A stretch of 64,000 bases of DNA, from assembly GCA_965204915.1 (NCBI GenBank), contig OZ242023.1:3534001-3598000 (forward strand). Reading direction: 5' to 3'. A program made the translations under genes and the position numbers. The first letter of the stretch is position 1, and every line of letters begins with the position of its first letter. Shown piece by piece: positions 26,769-35,991 of the stretch. The notes beneath the pieces are model-generated. The model made no database searches. It was not told the origin of the DNA and saw only the letters and a program-made list of their open reading frames with translations. This DNA is from HK1 sp965204915 (GTDB lineage Bacteria; Pseudomonadota; Gammaproteobacteria; HK1).

Positions 26769-27229
26769 GCGGTATTGCGATTCTCGATACTTCATGGTTG
26801 CTCGAATTGTATCGAGTGCCGGGCTACTGCACAGGATCCCGGTTCCCTCGCGTCCAGAAGAAAACCGGCGACATCATCAACGCCCGTGGAGAATTGCTCG
26901 TCACCGTCCCCGTGTTGTTCGAGGTCGCCAACCACGTCACCCATGTCCGGGACGGGCGTCGCCGCCGCCGGCTGAATGAACGATTCCGCGACGACGTCAA
27001 ACAGTCCATCGACGGGTTCGGCCCATGGACGATCATCGCCACCGGCAAGGACGTCCTGCTGCGGTCGGAGGATCTCATCCGGTTGGCCGACCGGTTTTTG
27101 CAAGCGTCGGGAGAGAACTACTCCTTCGCCGACATCTCGATCATCGATCTCGCGGCCACGCTTCAAGGAAAGAGCCGGACGGTCGAAATCCTCACGTTCG
27201 ACGAACAGCTTGCAGCATATTCGGGTTGA
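26765..27229 (+). CDS. PIN-like nuclease partner of the ATPase
   Basis: A 154-residue protein beginning at a TTG that overlaps the ATPase stop (TTGA). It opens SGIAILDTSWLLELYRVPG, a PIN-type first strand with an acidic residue, has VTVPVLFEVANHV, and ends ADISIIDLAATLQ with TFDEQLAAY. PIN domains are metal-dependent RNases. It is probably the effector of the pair, held in check or activated by the ATPase. Confidence 0.72.
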   Translation: MSGIAILDTSWLLELYRVPGYCTGSRFPRVQKKTGDIINARGELLVTVPVLFEVANHVTHVRDGRRRRRLNERFRDDVKQSIDGFGPWTIIATGKDVLLRSEDLIRLADRFLQASGENYSFADISIIDLAATLQGKSRTVEILTFDEQLAAYSG

Positions 27230-27292
27230 TCTTCGCGAGGCGCGATGGCCATCGCCGATGCCGGCCTGGCCGGCGCCCCGGCTCGCGCAATG

Positions 27293-27320
27293 TGTGGAGC
27301 GTCCGCGACACGTCTACAAT
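27293..27320 (+). promoter_or_regulatory. maeB promoter, copy A
   Basis: TGTGGA, 16 bases, TACAAT, located 36 bases before the truncated maeB start. Identical elements stand before the intact gene at 36913-36940. It could drive the truncated gene and the overlapping five-gene operon. Confidence 0.55.
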
Positions 27321-27355
27321 CGCCACATCGCGCCACCGCCGCCCGCAACAGGCCG

Positions 27356-27814
27356 ATGCCCGACCGACTCTCCAGCGACGCCCTCGCCTACCACCGCTTC
27401 CCGGTGCCGGGCAAGCTCGCGATCAGCGCCACCAAGCCGCTGGCGAGCCAGCACGACCTCTCGCTCGCCTACTCTCCGGGCGTGGCCGCGGCCTGCGACG
27501 CGATCGCCGCCGACCCCGCCGAGGCGGCGAACCTCACCGCCCGCTCGAACCTCGTCGCGGTGGTGACCAACGGCACCGCGGTGCTGGGCCTCGGCTCGAT
27601 CGGGCCGCTCGCGGCGAAGCCCGTCATGGAAGGCAAGGCGGTGCTGTTCAAGAAGTTCTCCGGCATCGACGTGTTCGACGTCGAGATCGACGAGCAGGAC
27701 CCGGAGCGCTTCTGCGACGTGGTCACGCAGACGATCACGGTGCGCGGCATCGTGAACATGACCGCGCTCGCGGTCGCGCGGGCGGATGCGGTCACGCCAA
27801 GGGAGAGCAGGTGA
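27356..27814 (+). pseudogene. maeB: Malic enzyme with in-frame internal deletion, copy A
   Basis: A 152-residue remnant. Residues 1-123 equal the N-terminus of intact MaeB (36976-39261), with 1 or 2 changes, and the last 29 equal its C-terminus. The join is at ACGTGGTC, which occurs at 37337 and 39164 in the intact copy; 1827 bases (609 codons) are missing. The NAD(P)-binding and phosphotransacetylase-like parts are gone, so it cannot be a malic enzyme. The stop overlaps the start of the nuclease gene (GTGA), making it a possible translated leader for the operon. Confidence 0.93.
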
Positions 27815-28620
27815 GACTGACACCACGCGGAACGAGAACGAGCGAGCTCCGCCGGATACGGCAGCGGGAAGAACCGCAGAGGCGTTGGTACGAAGGGCTG
27901 GAGCCCGCGGGCGGGCAAGGTCCGGTGCGCTACGGTCCGACCGGACGCTGGCGGCGGAACGAAGGGTGGAGGGCGGTAAGAGCAGCCCCGACCGCCCGCA
28001 GACCTCTCCTCTATTTCATCAACCGGGCGGAACACGACGGAGCGCGTGACAGCCGCCAGAGGGCGTGGGCAGGCTATCGTGGGACCGTCGGAGAAGAATC
28101 GACGCGGAACGTCGTCGGTGTCCGTTATGTTGTCCTCCCGGAGAGGATCGCGAACCACCGCGAGTTCGCCCGGTGCATGTGGGAGGCGAGACGGGCGACG
28201 ACACACGCCCTCGTCTGCGTGGGGAGCACACGCCTCCTCGAAAGGCCGGTGGACGGGCGATGCCGCGCGTTCCTGGATGCGCTCAAGGGGGGAGCCGGAC
28301 CGGCCTCGGAGTCGGAGTCAGGGTTGGAAGACAGACTCGGCGAAGCCATGGAAGAGGTGGGACTCGAAGCTGAGCGGCAGGTGCGGGTTGGACGCTACCG
28401 GCTCGACTTTGCGCTGAGGAAGGGAGAACGCCAGCTCTGCGTCGAAGCCGACGGATGGCGGTGGCATACGAACGAAGAAGGCGAGCGGGTGGATCGGGAC
28501 CTCTGGCGCGACGCCTGCCTGCAAGCCGCAGGATGGAAGACGTTGCGTTTCTGGGACCACGAGATCGAAAGTGACCCCACGGGGTGCGTATTGAAGATCA
28601 GGGAGGCACTCGATGAGTGA
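27811..28620 (+). CDS. DUF559/Vsr-type nuclease, operon gene 1
   Basis: A 269-residue protein. Residues about 170-265 form a Vsr/DUF559-like PD-(D/E)XK nuclease domain: E173 (GLEDRL), D199 (GRYRLDF), E212 and D214 with H219 (CVEADGWRWH), then RDACLQAAGWKTLRFWDHEI. The N-terminal 170 residues are Arg-rich and unassigned. The GTG start overlaps the stop of truncated maeB, with an AGGGAGAG site inside maeB. The same first 41 codons follow intact maeB at 39258. It is the only obvious nuclease of the five-gene operon and probably supplies cleavage. Stop overlaps gene 2 by 8 bases. Confidence 0.8.
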   Translation: MRLTPRGTRTSELRRIRQREEPQRRWYEGLEPAGGQGPVRYGPTGRWRRNEGWRAVRAAPTARRPLLYFINRAEHDGARDSRQRAWAGYRGTVGEESTRNVVGVRYVVLPERIANHREFARCMWEARRATTHALVCVGSTRLLERPVDGRCRAFLDALKGGAGPASESESGLEDRLGEAMEEVGLEAERQVRVGRYRLDFALRKGERQLCVEADGWRWHTNEEGERVDRDLWRDACLQAAGWKTLRFWDHEIESDPTGCVLKIREALDE

Positions 28621-29854
28621 AGCAGACATTTTCGAGCGAGTCGATCAGGACGCACGGCGGGCGCGGGTGATGACGGGAATGGTGGTCACGGTCGGGCTGT
28701 TGCTCGTGGGCGTGACCGCGACCATCGTCGCGGCTGGAAGCATTGAAGCTGCTGAGGAACGTAAGGCGATCGAGTCGGCGATTGAGGTGTTGAAGAACCA
28801 ACGCGAGGAGCTGCGGACCCGGGTAGAGGGGCTTGAGGCAGAGCAGAGAAGTCTTGAAGAAGATCTGCCTCCGCTACGGCAGGAAGCCGAAGTGGCGCGC
28901 AAGACGATCGCCGAGGCGGAGGCGCTTGGCGGAGAGACAATCCGTCTCAAGGGCACGGCGGAGGCACACCGCGCAGAGATGATCCGTCTCACGGACACGG
29001 TGGACGATCTAACGGAAATGGAAGGCAAGCTGAGAACAAGCATAGAGAGCTTGGAGACACGCGAAGAACAATCGCGAGTACGGAAAGAGAACGCCGAGCA
29101 GGAAATGCAGGCGGTCGAAATAGAGGTCAAACGCCTGAGAACGGAACAGGAACGACTCGCGGAACGGAACCAGCGAGCGAGGACGGATCTGGGCACGCTC
29201 GATCGGGAGATCGAACAGAAGCGGGAGGCGCGAGACGATCTGGAAAACCGGATCACGGAGCTGCGGACGAGGGTGGAAGAGGCGGAAAGACTCACGAAGA
29301 GCCTCCTGGTGTTGCGTGAGGATGAGGAGAACGCACGTAAAGGCGCGGACATGGCCAGGATGCAGCGGCAACGGGCCGAGGCCGGTCTCGACGCTGAGCA
29401 GAAGAATCTGGCGGACGCGAAAGGGGAGTTGAGTGCGACCCGCGAGCAGGTGTCGATACTGGAAATCAACAAGCGGGAGATCGAGACCGCCAAACGTGTG
29501 GCGGAGGCGGAGTTGAGCCGACTACGGGACCGCACGGAAGCGACACGGAAGGAGCTACAAGAAGCCGAAGCGAAGCTGAGCACGACGAAAACAGACCTCG
29601 GCAGCACGAAAGGTGAGTTGCAGGCTATCCAGGAAGAGCTTGGGCGGCTCGAAGCAGCGAAGCGAGAGACCGAGGCTGGTCTGAGCCGCGTAAAAGGAAC
29701 CGGCCAAGCGCTGAAGGACGACATCGAACGCCTGGAGCGTGAGTACGGGGATGTAATGAGCCGGCTGGCTCGGGCGAAGACGGACCTCGACCTGATACTG
29801 AAACGCCTGGAAGACGCGCAAAGGAGGGAGCAAGACGGGAGGACGAACCCATGA
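28613..29854 (+). CDS. Membrane-anchored coiled-coil protein, operon gene 2
   Basis: A 413-residue protein with one transmembrane helix (about 20-41, MTGMVVTVGLLLVGVTATIV) and then nearly 360 residues of Glu/Arg/Leu heptads with no other domain. The short N-terminus and following coil suggest a single-pass protein with a long cytoplasmic rod. A GGGAGG site precedes the ATG. It may pair with the coiled coil of gene 3. Similar architecture exists in ATPase-linked defence systems, but I recognise no specific family. Confidence 0.8.
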   Translation: MSEADIFERVDQDARRARVMTGMVVTVGLLLVGVTATIVAAGSIEAAEERKAIESAIEVLKNQREELRTRVEGLEAEQRSLEEDLPPLRQEAEVARKTIAEAEALGGETIRLKGTAEAHRAEMIRLTDTVDDLTEMEGKLRTSIESLETREEQSRVRKENAEQEMQAVEIEVKRLRTEQERLAERNQRARTDLGTLDREIEQKREARDDLENRITELRTRVEEAERLTKSLLVLREDEENARKGADMARMQRQRAEAGLDAEQKNLADAKGELSATREQVSILEINKREIETAKRVAEAELSRLRDRTEATRKELQEAEAKLSTTKTDLGSTKGELQAIQEELGRLEAAKRETEAGLSRVKGTGQALKDDIERLEREYGDVMSRLARAKTDLDLILKRLEDAQRREQDGRTNP

Positions 29855-31722
29855 TCGAGGAGATCCCCTGGACCGCCGCGAGCGCGGTGGGTGCGGCACT
29901 GGCCGGCGGCTGGACCATTGCGTGGCTCACCTTCCACAAGCGGGGCAAGGACGGCTCGTCGATGAAGGAACGGTACGAGCGTGCGGAGGTGCGCGCCAGG
30001 GAAGCCGAATCCAGATACGAAGAGGTTCGCGGCAAGGCGGAGGAGAGCGAAAAGCTCGCCCGCCGGTGCGATGATCTTCGCAGGGAGATGGCGGACCTTC
30101 GAAGGGAGTCCGCGGGCCTGGACGAAGCGCGTGAGGCGCTCGACAAATTCGCGTCGGAGGAGGAAGCGAAGGTCCGGGAGATCGCGCGCGAGGGGGAGCA
30201 GGCGCGAGAGAAGCGGGAGCAAATCCGGGTCGAGACGGACGAGCTCGAAAGAGAGAACAAGGCGTTGCAGGAGCAGATCGAAGCGAAAGGCAGGCAACTC
30301 GAAGAGCTGGAACGGAGGGCCGTCGAGACGGCGAACACCGAAGCCGAAATCGCGAAGAAGAAGAAAGATCTCGAAGATCTCGAAGCACGGGAGCGCGAAA
30401 GCAGGATGCGAGCATCCATGGCCGTGGAGGAAGCGGAGAAGAGAGCGAAGAAAGCGGAAGAAGAAGTCCGATCCCTGGGGATGAAGAAGGAAATACTCCA
30501 AAGGGAGGTGGAGAAGCTGGAAAAGAGAACAGGGGAATCGGGAGGAGAACGGCCCGGTAACAGGCGTGATCGAGGGCGCCTCGGCAACCTCGCCAGCCCG
30601 CCCGGATGTGTGAGGGGTGAGAGAACAGGCAAGCCACGTGAGGAGGAAGATGAAGCATTGAAGGAGGCGCTGAGCCTCATTCGCGGACAGGGGCTCAAGT
30701 TCCACCAGCGGATGGTGTGGCGGTTGCACACGTCGCTGAAGGTCGCGGAGGTCTCACCGCTGACTGTGCTCGCCGGGATCAGCGGCACCGGCAAGACACA
30801 GCTTCCGCGGGCCTACGCCGAAGCGATGGGAATGTACCTGCTGGTCGTGCCCGTTCAACCGCGGTGGGACAGCCCGATGGATCTGGTGGGCTCGTACGAC
30901 TACCTGCACGGACGGTATCAGGCCACCGAGCTCGCACGGCTCCTGTGGAACTTCGACCGGGAGCGGAGGAATCCTTACGGGGACGACCGAATGGCGATGG
31001 TGCTGCTCGACGAGATGAACCTCGCGCGCACGGAGTATTACTTCTCGGATTTCCTCAGCCGACTGGAGCTGCGCCGGGCAGGCGAACCGAGCCCCGAAGC
31101 GATGATCGAACTCGACATACCGCATGGGGAGGGTGAGGAACCGGAGAGGATCTATCCGTCGGAGCGGATCGTGTGGGTCGGCACGATGAACGAGGACGAA
31201 AGCACGCAGACACTCTCGGACAAGGTGATCGACCGCTCGAACGTCATCCGCTTCCCCCGGCCGGAGGAGATCGCGTTCACGGCCAGGGCGAAGGGACGAG
31301 ACGGGAGCGGGCAAGAGATGCTGCAAAAGGCCCTGACGGCCAGGCAGTGGCGGCAGTGGTGCGAAGGACGGAAGATGCCGGACGAGGCTCGCTGGACGAT
31401 CGCGACGGTCAACGAGGAAGTGATGGAAAGGGTCGGCCGACCCTTCGGGCATCGGATGGGGCAGGCGATGGCGCGATACGTCGAGCGCTACCCATCGGGG
31501 GAATGGAGGAATGCCCTCGCGGACCAAGTGGAGATGCGGGTGTTGCCGAAGCTCACCGGACTTGACGGGGCCAACGACGGAGCGGCAGGCGCTTTGGACA
31601 GGCTGAGAAGAATCTGCGCCGAAGACCTGGAAGACGAGGAGCTGGCAAAGGCGGTCACCGGCGCCACGGACATCATGCACAATGTCGGAACGTTCGCCTG
31701 GAGCGGACGCCAAATCGGGTAG
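29851..31722 (+). CDS. Membrane-anchored coiled-coil McrB-like AAA+ ATPase, operon gene 3
   Basis: A 623-residue protein. Residues 8-28 are a transmembrane helix, 36-225 a coiled coil, about 226-265 a flexible Gly/Arg-rich linker, and about 270-610 an AAA+ domain. Walker A is GISGTGKT (309-316), Walker B is MVLLDEMN (383-390), and the sensor region is VWVGTMNEDESTQTLSDKVI then DRSNVIRF. This is the McrB/MoxR-like arrangement. McrB is the GTP-driven motor of the McrBC restriction system; nucleotide choice here is unknown. Fusion to a membrane anchor and coil is unusual. It overlaps gene 2 by 4 bases. Confidence 0.87.
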   Translation: MIEEIPWTAASAVGAALAGGWTIAWLTFHKRGKDGSSMKERYERAEVRAREAESRYEEVRGKAEESEKLARRCDDLRREMADLRRESAGLDEAREALDKFASEEEAKVREIAREGEQAREKREQIRVETDELERENKALQEQIEAKGRQLEELERRAVETANTEAEIAKKKKDLEDLEARERESRMRASMAVEEAEKRAKKAEEEVRSLGMKKEILQREVEKLEKRTGESGGERPGNRRDRGRLGNLASPPGCVRGERTGKPREEEDEALKEALSLIRGQGLKFHQRMVWRLHTSLKVAEVSPLTVLAGISGTGKTQLPRAYAEAMGMYLLVVPVQPRWDSPMDLVGSYDYLHGRYQATELARLLWNFDRERRNPYGDDRMAMVLLDEMNLARTEYYFSDFLSRLELRRAGEPSPEAMIELDIPHGEGEEPERIYPSERIVWVGTMNEDESTQTLSDKVIDRSNVIRFPRPEEIAFTARAKGRDGSGQEMLQKALTARQWRQWCEGRKMPDEARWTIATVNEEVMERVGRPFGHRMGQAMARYVERYPSGEWRNALADQVEMRVLPKLTGLDGANDGAAGALDRLRRICAEDLEDEELAKAVTGATDIMHNVGTFAWSGRQIG

Positions 31723-33273
31723 GTGCGGCAAGACCTCCAAATCGCGGTTGGATTTCGGAACCTCGCGCGGGCGCTGGCGGGAGGGGAAGCCGACACGTGC
31801 CCGGAAACGGTGATCGAGGGGGCGAGAAGGACGAATCGCAGTGCGATGTTCGTGGTCGCGCCCAAGGACGCAGAGCCGATGTTGAGTGGATACCGGGCAC
31901 TGCAACCCGAGTGGATCGCCACGAGCGAGGACGAAGAACGAAGGGCATGGCGGGTTCCGCTGCCACAGCCGAGAACGCCAAGCACACAGCGGGTGATCGT
32001 GAACGGTTCCTTCAGGGAGATTGAGTGGACCGAAGACGACCTCGACCCTGAAGCCCGCGAAGGAGGAGCTCACAACGACGTGGCGGCGCGGATCCGCCAG
32101 ATCGAAGAGACGAGAGTCTGGGGAACGGACAGATGGTGGGAACGGGCCAGGGTACTGTTCGAGTGCAAGCTGACGGATGGGTACGAGCCAAGGACGGAGG
32201 CGCTGAAACGCCACGCCCGGGAGCTGCCGCCGGTTCTGGGGAGAATTGCTCAACGCCCGAAGACGGTGCTCGCTCGCGAGGAAAGGATCGTGCTCCCGGA
32301 GCGCGTGGAGCACACGAGTCGAAGAAGCATGAAGTGGCTGGCCGGGAGACCCGGCCGGACGATGGAGGAACGCGCCAGACGGGGGGTACTGACCGAAGTG
32401 CGGATGACGGACCCCAACACCCGTGAGAACCGGGTGGTCCGCGATTTCGCGGAGATGACCGCACGCGAGATCCGGCGGATCCCGCAGGAACCGAGCGTAG
32501 ACATGCAGCTCGTCCAGTGGGGTCGGGAATGTGCGAACGTTGCGGCGGCGCTACGGGAAAGGGGCGTCGGGAAGCTGGAGCCGGGCGCGAAACCCAATCA
32601 GGTTCTGAGGATAAACCCCGGCTACCGGCGGATCTGGAAAGCCAGGGAAGAACTTGTCCGCCAGACGGATCTGGAAGACGAGCTCTGGGCTTGGCAAGCG
32701 GAAGGATGGAACGAGCTCGGGCTGCTCGTTGCGAGCGTCGCGACGATGAACCTCGAAGGCTGGATACCCGTGGTGAAGCCGACGGTGGCCCTCCGCGTCG
32801 GACAGGAGAAGGGGCGCTGGCTGGCGCTGGAACAAGAGCCGTTCTGCGTGCTCATCGAACCCGATACTGGATGGTGGATGGAGGTGCGTGCGGGAGGAAG
32901 AATTCCCGGGAACGAGGTCCCGCCCGGCGCCTGCTGCGCGTTCACGCTGGGGACGACACGGCAAGGAGCCGGCAAGAAGGCGAAACTCGTCCTCTACAGC
33001 TTGGGGCCGATGGAAGGAGAGATACGGCACATCGACCGGATGGAGGCGCTGGCGGACAGGAAGGACCGCGAGGCGATCCCGTACGACGTGGGGGTACTGA
33101 CCACTCAGGAAAGGACGCCGCAGGAGAACCCGCCCGCGAGGACGACGGATGGGAAGAGGCACGAATGCCGTGTCTTCGCGGTGCAGATGAGGCCGGAGAA
33201 CAGTCTGGGAACGGTCATGGAGGCGATCCAACAGGCAATACGCCGCCTCCAGACCGAGGCGGAAAGACGATGA
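31723..33273 (+). CDS. DUF2357 McrC-like protein, operon gene 4
   Basis: A 516-residue protein starting with a GTG directly after the gene 3 stop. The DUF2357 signature is recognisable: DPNTRENRVVRDF (230-242, the TxENR motif) and PNQVLRINPGYRRIW (291-305). DUF2357 proteins act as McrC-like partners of McrB ATPases. The usual C-terminal PD-(D/E)XK domain is not evident in residues 330-516, so the nuclease role may have moved to gene 1. The C-terminal part is unassigned. It overlaps gene 5 by 4 bases (ATGA). Confidence 0.72.
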   Translation: MRQDLQIAVGFRNLARALAGGEADTCPETVIEGARRTNRSAMFVVAPKDAEPMLSGYRALQPEWIATSEDEERRAWRVPLPQPRTPSTQRVIVNGSFREIEWTEDDLDPEAREGGAHNDVAARIRQIEETRVWGTDRWWERARVLFECKLTDGYEPRTEALKRHARELPPVLGRIAQRPKTVLAREERIVLPERVEHTSRRSMKWLAGRPGRTMEERARRGVLTEVRMTDPNTRENRVVRDFAEMTAREIRRIPQEPSVDMQLVQWGRECANVAAALRERGVGKLEPGAKPNQVLRINPGYRRIWKAREELVRQTDLEDELWAWQAEGWNELGLLVASVATMNLEGWIPVVKPTVALRVGQEKGRWLALEQEPFCVLIEPDTGWWMEVRAGGRIPGNEVPPGACCAFTLGTTRQGAGKKAKLVLYSLGPMEGEIRHIDRMEALADRKDREAIPYDVGVLTTQERTPQENPPARTTDGKRHECRVFAVQMRPENSLGTVMEAIQQAIRRLQTEAERR

Positions 33274-35786
33274 ACCGGGAAATCGTCGGAATGGACCTGA
33301 ACGGCGTATGGGACCACGTCGCGACGGAAAGCGAGGCGAAAGAAGGAGAGCTACGACGCCACGAACGGGACGAGGGGCCTCGGAGCGTAGTGGTACGCGC
33401 GGACAGGGCGAAAGGAGGAGGAACCGCGCTGATCGGTGGGCTGGACGCGGTTTCCATGATCTACGGCCGAGGGCTGGAGTTCGGAGGGAAGGGCGATCCC
33501 GCCAGGAGGCGGGAAACGGCGGACGCTTGGCGGGAGCTCAAGGGGACGAACAAGGCGGAGGGTACGAACGGGTCGGACAATCTGCTGGCAAGGGATGTCG
33601 GGAACGATTGTGAGTGGGAGATCAAAGCCGGGGAAGTGCTGCTTGCCGGTGCCCGAAGCGTGATCGGCTGGCGGGAGGGAGCCCTCACGAAGAACGCGGG
33701 TTTTTGCATTCCGGATGACCTGGAGACGACCGAAACCTTACAGGCAAAAGTTCTGGAGGCGCTTGGCAGGAGAGCGCTCGGAGGAACTGACGTCCACCTG
33801 GTATGGGATTCGGTAGCCGTGGCGCTTGCGATGCTCGACGAAACGCCGGAACTGGCGGAAGAAGAGAGCATCTGGATCGTCGTCAGCTACGGAAGCGACC
33901 TCCGGACACACGAGTTCCGACTGAGGAAAGACGGGAGAACCGGGCGCACCCTGCCAGTACGAAAAGGTCCCCAGGATCCCCGCACCTGGCCGGCTGGTTG
34001 GAACCATATGCGTGAGATGATGCGGGTCCAGATAACACCGTGGCGCGATGCGGAGAAGGTGGAACGGCAAACGCGGGCGATCGAGTATTGGGCATGTGGA
34101 ATAACGCAGGACGCCTGGATCCGCAATGAGACAGGCGGGTGGAACAGGATCGTAGCGCCTGGGAACGCGACCCCGGCGGGGACAGTGCCGGATGCGGCGG
34201 CCGGTCTGGAAGACCGGGGAGCCGTGATCGCATGGAGCCCCGTCGGAGAAAGAGTCACGGACGCCATCGCGGCGAGCCTGACGAAGGCAGGACGAAAGGT
34301 ACTGACTGCACCGGCCTGCGCGGCAAGCCGAGGCGCGCTACTCGCGGCAAAAGCAATCGAACGGCGCGAGACTCCCTGGTTCGACCACCTGGATGGGTTC
34401 TGGCTGACAATCATCCAGGGTCCGAAAAGAACAAGAGAGAAACTACCGCTCATTCGTGAAGATGAAGTAGTACGGGCAGGAGAGCCGTACCGGACGCCGC
34501 CGACAGAGGCGAAGAAGATGAGCGAAGGGATCAAATTGGAGAAAGGGAAGTCGGAGCTCGTGATCCCATTGCAAAAGGGACAGATGAGCGGGAGAGAACG
34601 TGTCGAAATCGAAACGACCGCCCGCGATCACGACGTAGTGATCGTCGCGGTTCAGCAGCCGGCGACCGGGTATGCGAGGATCGAGATCGGTTCCCCAACT
34701 TACGGGCCATGGAGCGAGGAGCCGAAGAAAGTGGTGTTTCGCCCGGATCCGATGGATGGGATGCAGATCGTCCCCCATCTGGTGCGCTTCAACGGTGCGG
34801 AAGAAGCATGGTGGGAAAATGGGAAACCGACATCCGAGGCGCGAATGCTGGAAATGCTTGCACAGCGGTGCAGGCAGAGCGGATTCAACGCAGTGAAACC
34901 GGCGGAGCGGAACATGCTGTACAAGTGGTTGAGCAAACCGCGTGGAGATCCTCCGGTAGACCAGCGCTACACCGTAGGAACGGATGGGGGGCTCCCGCCG
35001 CCGAACGATGTGACGGGATGGACGGCCGAGCGGCGGATGCGGACGGAATGGGATTTGGACGAGGTCATCATGGCGGGGGGCGACACGCTGTTGGATCGGT
35101 ACAAGGTGGGAAGTGACGGAAACATCCGGCTGCAGGCCCTGAATCAACTACACACGGTAGCGAGCTGGACGTTCGCGAGATGTCCGAACCAGATCCTCGA
35201 CCTGCTGCTGGACGCGGTGGAGGGCGAACAGAGAGCTCGGGGGACGGTACGGTACACGGCAGACGGAGCACACAGGGCAATCCTGCAAGGGCTGGGGCGG
35301 ACGGTGAGGGATGAAGAAAGGATGCGGCGAGCGATCCGCGGCGCGCTCGCGGACGAGGACGGGCCATTCGATTGCGACGCGCTTGCATGTCTCAGCCACC
35401 TGCTGGCCCGCCGTCGAACGGCCGGCGAAATCGTGAACCGCCGTACGGAATGGATCGAGCAGCTCGCGGAAAGGGCCTGCGGCAAAATGCGAGCAATGGC
35501 AAGCAACCCGAGAATGCCGGATAGTTGGAAAATGCAGCCACACCTGCAGATGCGCTACGCCTTGCTCCTGCTGGGCGGCTTGGCGCGGGTGAAGCACATG
35601 GGGAGCATCGCACTGGAAGAAGGGACCCCGGTCACACGGGGGATCACGGGAACGCTTGAACTATGCGAAGCGCAAGGGACTTGGGACAAGGGGAGAATGA
35701 AGCAGCTTGGAGGGATAGCGGGCGAGGTGCTCGCGATATACCGTGGTGAGGAAGCGGATCCGAACCTGCTGTACCGGATGATTTAG
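33270..35786 (+). CDS. Hsp70-like large protein, operon gene 5
   Basis: An 838-residue protein. Residues about 1-400 follow the order of an actin/Hsp70 ATPase (HLVWDSVAVALAMLDE, then IWIVVSYGSDLRTHEFRL like the phosphate-2 strand, then VGERVTDAIAASL and CAASRGALLAAKAIE like the adenosine segment). The first phosphate motif is degenerate (GMDLNGVWDH), so ATPase activity is uncertain. Residues about 430-530 resemble a beta-rich substrate domain, and the last 280 are helical. The last 76 codons are duplicated at 39376. A chaperone-like member in a McrBC-type operon is unusual. Start ATG overlaps gene 4. Confidence 0.6.
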   Translation: MNREIVGMDLNGVWDHVATESEAKEGELRRHERDEGPRSVVVRADRAKGGGTALIGGLDAVSMIYGRGLEFGGKGDPARRRETADAWRELKGTNKAEGTNGSDNLLARDVGNDCEWEIKAGEVLLAGARSVIGWREGALTKNAGFCIPDDLETTETLQAKVLEALGRRALGGTDVHLVWDSVAVALAMLDETPELAEEESIWIVVSYGSDLRTHEFRLRKDGRTGRTLPVRKGPQDPRTWPAGWNHMREMMRVQITPWRDAEKVERQTRAIEYWACGITQDAWIRNETGGWNRIVAPGNATPAGTVPDAAAGLEDRGAVIAWSPVGERVTDAIAASLTKAGRKVLTAPACAASRGALLAAKAIERRETPWFDHLDGFWLTIIQGPKRTREKLPLIREDEVVRAGEPYRTPPTEAKKMSEGIKLEKGKSELVIPLQKGQMSGRERVEIETTARDHDVVIVAVQQPATGYARIEIGSPTYGPWSEEPKKVVFRPDPMDGMQIVPHLVRFNGAEEAWWENGKPTSEARMLEMLAQRCRQSGFNAVKPAERNMLYKWLSKPRGDPPVDQRYTVGTDGGLPPPNDVTGWTAERRMRTEWDLDEVIMAGGDTLLDRYKVGSDGNIRLQALNQLHTVASWTFARCPNQILDLLLDAVEGEQRARGTVRYTADGAHRAILQGLGRTVRDEERMRRAIRGALADEDGPFDCDALACLSHLLARRRTAGEIVNRRTEWIEQLAERACGKMRAMASNPRMPDSWKMQPHLQMRYALLLLGGLARVKHMGSIALEEGTPVTRGITGTLELCEAQGTWDKGRMKQLGGIAGEVLAIYRGEEADPNLLYRMI

Positions 35787-35991
35787 CGAGCGGTCAGGTC
35801 AATTAGCGACAAAAGTGGTCCTTCCTGCGCCACCTTTCCAGATCTCTCCCGCATCGGCGCCGTAAGCGCCAAAACAGACAAGACACTGGTACACGCCATC
35901 GTCAGCGCGCCTGCCCGTGCGGCAGGCGTCAGGCGGTGACACGGGATTGAGCGGCGCTCAGCCACCCGCGGGCTCCCGGGGGCCGTGATCC

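Noticed and set aside
31723..33273. McrC nuclease domain in operon gene 4
   Set aside because: DUF2357 motifs are visible, but I could not find the LYExW and D-x-K type residues of the McrC PD-(D/E)XK domain; a structure search would be needed to claim it.
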